Below the pieces are notes generated by a model that saw nothing but the letters and a program-made list of their open reading frames with translations, made no database searches and had not been told where the DNA came from. Positions 61,844-64,000 of a stretch of 64,000 nt of DNA are shown here, piece by piece. A program made the translations under genes and the position numbers. Every line of letters begins with the position of its first letter. Position 1 is the stretch's first letter. The stretch is from Acidovorax sp. NB1 (lineage in GTDB: Bacteria > Pseudomonadota > Gammaproteobacteria > Burkholderiales > Burkholderiaceae_C): positions 124,001 through 188,000 of the forward strand of contig NZ_BJHU01000003.1 in NCBI RefSeq assembly GCF_005405905.1. The letters are read 5' to 3'.

Positions 61844-62671
61844 ATGCCCTCCCGCTCTGCCATCGTTCTGGCCTCTGCCCTGCACGTGCTGCGCCCGCTG
61901 GCGCGCCTGCTGCTGCGCAATGGCGTGGCCTACCCTGCGTTTGCGGCGGCCATGAAGAAGGTGTTTCTGGACGCTGCGCACGACGAGCTGCAGCGCACGG
62001 GCAAGAAGACCACCGACAGCGCGGTGAGCCTGATGTCGGGCGTGCACCGGCGCGACGTGCGCAACCTGGGCCGCCTGGCCGAGCCTGCTGCCGAGGAAGA
62101 TGCGGGCGAGACGCCGTTGAACATGGCCAGCCAGGTGGCCGCGCGCTGGCTGAGCCAGACGGACTGCCTGGACGACGAGGGACAGCCGCGCCCACTGCCC
62201 CGCAGCGGCGAGCTGCCCCACTTTGACGGGCTGGTGGCCGGAATCAGCAGCGACGTGCGCCCTCGCGCCGTGCTTGACGAGCTGGTGCGCCTGGGCATGG
62301 CCGAGGAAGGCGAAGATGGGCTGATCCGCCTGCTGGCCACGGGCTTTGTGCCACGCCAGGGTTTTGCCGAGATGGCGCAGCTGATGCAGGACAACCTGCA
62401 CGACCACCTGGCAGCCGCCAGCCTCAACCTGCAGGACGAGCACAACTACCTGGAGCAGGCCGTGTTTGTGGACCAGCTCAGCGAAGAATCGGCCCGCCGC
62501 CTGCATGTGGTGGCCGCCAAAGCCTGGCGCCAGGCCTTCAAGACCGTGATGACCGAGGCCCACGCCCGTTACGACCACGACCAGAAAAACACCCCGCCCA
62601 GCGAGCGCAACCGGCGCGCCCGCTTTGGCAGCTACTTCTATGCCGCAGACAAAGATGAACGTCCCTCCTGA
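61844..62671 (+). CDS. DUF6502 family protein
   Basis: A 275-residue soluble protein. The N-terminal half is helical with LRPLARLLLRNGVAYPAFAA and AMKKVFLDAAHDELQRTGKK, then TDSAVSLMSGVHRRDVRNLG, which is the conserved part of the family. The middle contains LVRLGMAEEGEDGLIRLLA, resembling a winged helix, and the end RRARFGSYFYAADKDERPS is basic. A DNA-binding role is possible from the helix pattern, but not shown. It overlaps the next lipoprotein gene by 17 bases. Confidence 0.82.
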   Translation: MPSRSAIVLASALHVLRPLARLLLRNGVAYPAFAAAMKKVFLDAAHDELQRTGKKTTDSAVSLMSGVHRRDVRNLGRLAEPAAEEDAGETPLNMASQVAARWLSQTDCLDDEGQPRPLPRSGELPHFDGLVAGISSDVRPRAVLDELVRLGMAEEGEDGLIRLLATGFVPRQGFAEMAQLMQDNLHDHLAAASLNLQDEHNYLEQAVFVDQLSEESARRLHVVAAKAWRQAFKTVMTEAHARYDHDQKNTPPSERNRRARFGSYFYAADKDERPS

Positions 62672-63194
62672 ACTCTGGGCCCACATTGCCCGGCTCATGG
62701 CCCGGTGCACAGCCCGGCTGCTGGCTGCAGCCACCACCCTGCTGGTGCTGGCCGCCTGTGGCCCCGGCACCGGGGGCACAGGCACAGGGCCGATCCTCGG
62801 CGCGGTCAACTTCTCGGGCAGCGGCTTCGCGATTGGCGCCCCCTGCGCGCAGCATTGCGACAACACCGAGTTGCGGCTGGAGAACGAGCGGGTGGAGCTG
62901 ACCGTCACCTGCCGCCACTTTGTGTTCACCGGCCCGTGGGAGATCGATGCCACGGGCCTCGCCGTGCTGAATGGAAGCCTGGAGACCACGGAACTGTCCG
63001 AGGGCCAGGTGCAGACCCGCACCGTGGCTGCAGAGATGCGCCTGCAGTTCAGCGACACACGCGCCGAGACCAGCCGCGAAGTGGCCGTCAGCGTGCGGGA
63101 TGCGCAGGGCAACCACCTGGTTGCGCCCCTGACCCTGGAGCAACGCCCCGCTGCTCCAGCAGCCCCTGAGGCCTGCACGCCGGGAGCCTCCTGA
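62655..63194 (+). CDS. Small lipoprotein, overlapping the upstream gene
   Basis: A 179-residue lipoprotein with a long signal (residues 1-36; AATTLLVLAACGPG, lipobox Cys near 35). The mature part is beta-rich: FSGSGFAIGAPCAQHCDNTE, RLENERVELTVTCRHFVFTG and VAVSVRDAQGNHLVAPLTLE. Two Cys pairs suggest disulphides. The start at 62655 lies inside the end of the DUF6502 gene; ATG at 62697 is an alternative. A perfect hairpin follows the stop codon. No family was recognised. Confidence 0.72.
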   Translation: MNVPPELWAHIARLMARCTARLLAAATTLLVLAACGPGTGGTGTGPILGAVNFSGSGFAIGAPCAQHCDNTELRLENERVELTVTCRHFVFTGPWEIDATGLAVLNGSLETTELSEGQVQTRTVAAEMRLQFSDTRAETSREVAVSVRDAQGNHLVAPLTLEQRPAAPAAPEACTPGAS

Positions 63195-63203
63195 AACGGC
63201 AAA

Positions 63204-63232
63204 GGGCCTGCGCAGTCACACTGCGCAGGCCC
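63204..63232. terminator. Perfect 12-base hairpin between convergent lipoprotein genes
   Basis: GGGCCTGCGCAG (63204-63215) pairs perfectly with CTGCGCAGGCCC (63221-63232), with loop TCACA. An A-run follows on the plus strand and a short T-run follows on the minus strand (CCCTTTGCCGTTT), so it may end both transcripts. Confidence 0.7.
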
Positions 63233-63287
63233 TCAGAAAAAATCCAGCGAACCGGCCAGCAGCCGGAAGGCAAAAAAGAAAGGTCTG

Positions 63288-63650
63288 TTACTTGACCCCA
63301 GCCACCATCATGGAGCGGTTGCTGCGGCACCAGATCGGTGCCAGATGGCCAATCTGGATGGTCAGCTCGTTGCCCTTGCCCAGCACCGTGGTGGGGCCGT
63401 TGCTGTAGGCGTAGCCGGTTTCTGCCACTTGCCGGGGCAGCTCCACCGTCCAGCCACTGCGGCGCATCACGCTGCGGCCCTGGTCGGGGTAGAACTGCAT
63501 TTCGACCTTTTCACCGTTGCCGCAGGCGTATTGCATGCTGCTGCCGTCTGCAGGGGCACTGAACGCCTGCATCGCAGGGGGCTGGCTTGCGCAGCCCGAC
63601 AACAACAGGGTGGCCAACGCACCCGAACCCAGCAAAACCATCGTCTTCAT
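63288..63650 (-). CDS. MliC-like lipoprotein (lysozyme inhibitor family)
   Basis: A 120-residue lipoprotein. The signal ends LATLLLSGCAS, with Cys near residue 20. The domain matches the MliC/PliC outline: MQYACGNGEKVEMQFYP, VMRRSGWTVELPRQVAETGY, AYSNGPTTVLGKGNELTIQI and the last Cys in APIWCRS. Known members bind and inhibit C-type lysozyme from the periplasm or outer membrane. The key Ser-Gly and Lys-Gly positions are present in slightly altered form, so activity is an inference. It reads toward the preceding plus-strand lipoprotein gene across a perfect hairpin. Confidence 0.78.
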   Translation of the reverse strand: MKTMVLLGSGALATLLLSGCASQPPAMQAFSAPADGSSMQYACGNGEKVEMQFYPDQGRSVMRRSGWTVELPRQVAETGYAYSNGPTTVLGKGNELTIQIGHLAPIWCRSNRSMMVAGVK

Positions 63651-64000
63651 CGGTCACTCCTGACATCGCGGCGCACCCTGGCGGCGCATCCGACAACTTC
63701 CATCCAACGGCTGGTGGCCCCCGGCCACGGGGGCCTGTTCACAAGCCCCTGGCTGCCACCTAAGCACAAACCTTGCCACTCACCGCACCTGCACCTTCCC
63801 ACTTGCGAGAGACCGAAACCAGCGATTCCAGAGCCATGACCCACACCCGGTGCAGCGCATGACCACAAGAGTGCCCCAGGCCCCCAGGGCCCGTCATTGG
63901 GGTGATCCCCACATCGAGAGCTGCCTCTAAAGTCTGCCCGTGCCCTGTGGCGCCCTGATGACGGGCCAGAGAACCCCAGGGCCGGGCTTTATTGGGCGCA
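63651..64000. other. Right-edge region without a recognised gene
   Basis: No open frame here looks real. A perfect dyad TGGGG, loop TGAT, CCCCA lies at 63898-63911. About 20 bases further on comes CTCTAAAGTC, which could belong to a promoter for a gene beyond the window. The G+C-rich tail is ordinary. Confidence 0.35.

Noticed and set aside
1..64000. tRNA, rRNA, CRISPR arrays, insertion sequences, prophage genes
   Set aside because: I looked for each and saw no conserved tRNA arms, no rRNA sequence, no regularly spaced repeats, and no transposase or phage structural gene.

Overview
The window is chromosomal DNA from a high-G+C betaproteobacterium, most likely Burkholderiales, family Comamonadaceae, close to Acidovorax. 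The evidence is the gene content and order (hda/HAD/pcnB/folK opposite purM, sirB1-like/murJ opposite rpsT, DUF3579/argD/argF, kynB-kynU-kynA), the protein sequences themselves, and a dispersed intergenic repeat ending in AGCTATC/AGCTATT that I associate with this family. The genus is an inference from sequence character; no rRNA or tRNA gene lies in the window.

Layout. 0-4 kb: edge of an ankyrin-repeat gene, a chemoreceptor, an FMN riboswitch driving a type II lumazine synthase, and a small hypothetical gene. 4.1-11.4 kb: a LysR regulator divergent from a five-gene operon (dctP, IlvD/Edd dehydratase, FAH-family hydrolase/dehydratase, dctQ, dctM) that looks like uptake plus non-phosphorylating breakdown of a pentonic or related sugar acid. 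11.5-15 kb: two LysR genes with small redox and monooxygenase neighbours. 15-17.7 kb: cheV and two secreted proteins. 17.8-23.9 kb: an SDR-type gene, a ferredoxin-fused flavin reductase, and a two-component system next to a Bug-type solute receptor.

24-31.6 kb is housekeeping: folK, pcnB, a HAD phosphatase and hda on the minus strand, and purM plus an AI-2E-type permease on the plus strand, with an MFS transporter gene broken by an in-frame TAA in between. 31.8-36.8 kb: a second chemoreceptor, an isochorismatase-like/DJ-1/GlxA-type trio, a GAF gene frameshifted in a run of eight G, and a degenerate receiver protein. 36.9-39 kb: ppk2 divergent from a CorA/ZntB-type transporter across a nested perfect dyad. 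39-43 kb: an orphan ParB-like gene, a SirB1-type gene, murJ and rpsT. 43-48 kb: a lone ATPase, DUF3579, argD, argF and an HD-domain gene. 48-50.7 kb: feoA-feoB plus a Cys-rich membrane protein behind a Fur box. 50.8-52 kb: two unrecognised genes of different base composition. 52-56.4 kb: an S9 peptidase lipoprotein and a QseBC-like two-component system. 56.5-59.5 kb: the tryptophan-to-anthranilate operon. 59.6-64 kb: beta-propeller and other lipoproteins and a DUF6502 gene.

The strongest unusual signals are a copy of the dispersed intergenic repeat sitting in frame inside argF; nine other copies or near-copies of that repeat, all in the same orientation; a second 60-bp palindromic repeat family (three copies); two genes broken by a single base each; a symmetrical nested operator-like dyad between ppk2 and the CorA-type gene; and three further perfect dyads in promoter positions. 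I found no CRISPR array, insertion sequence, prophage or tRNA.
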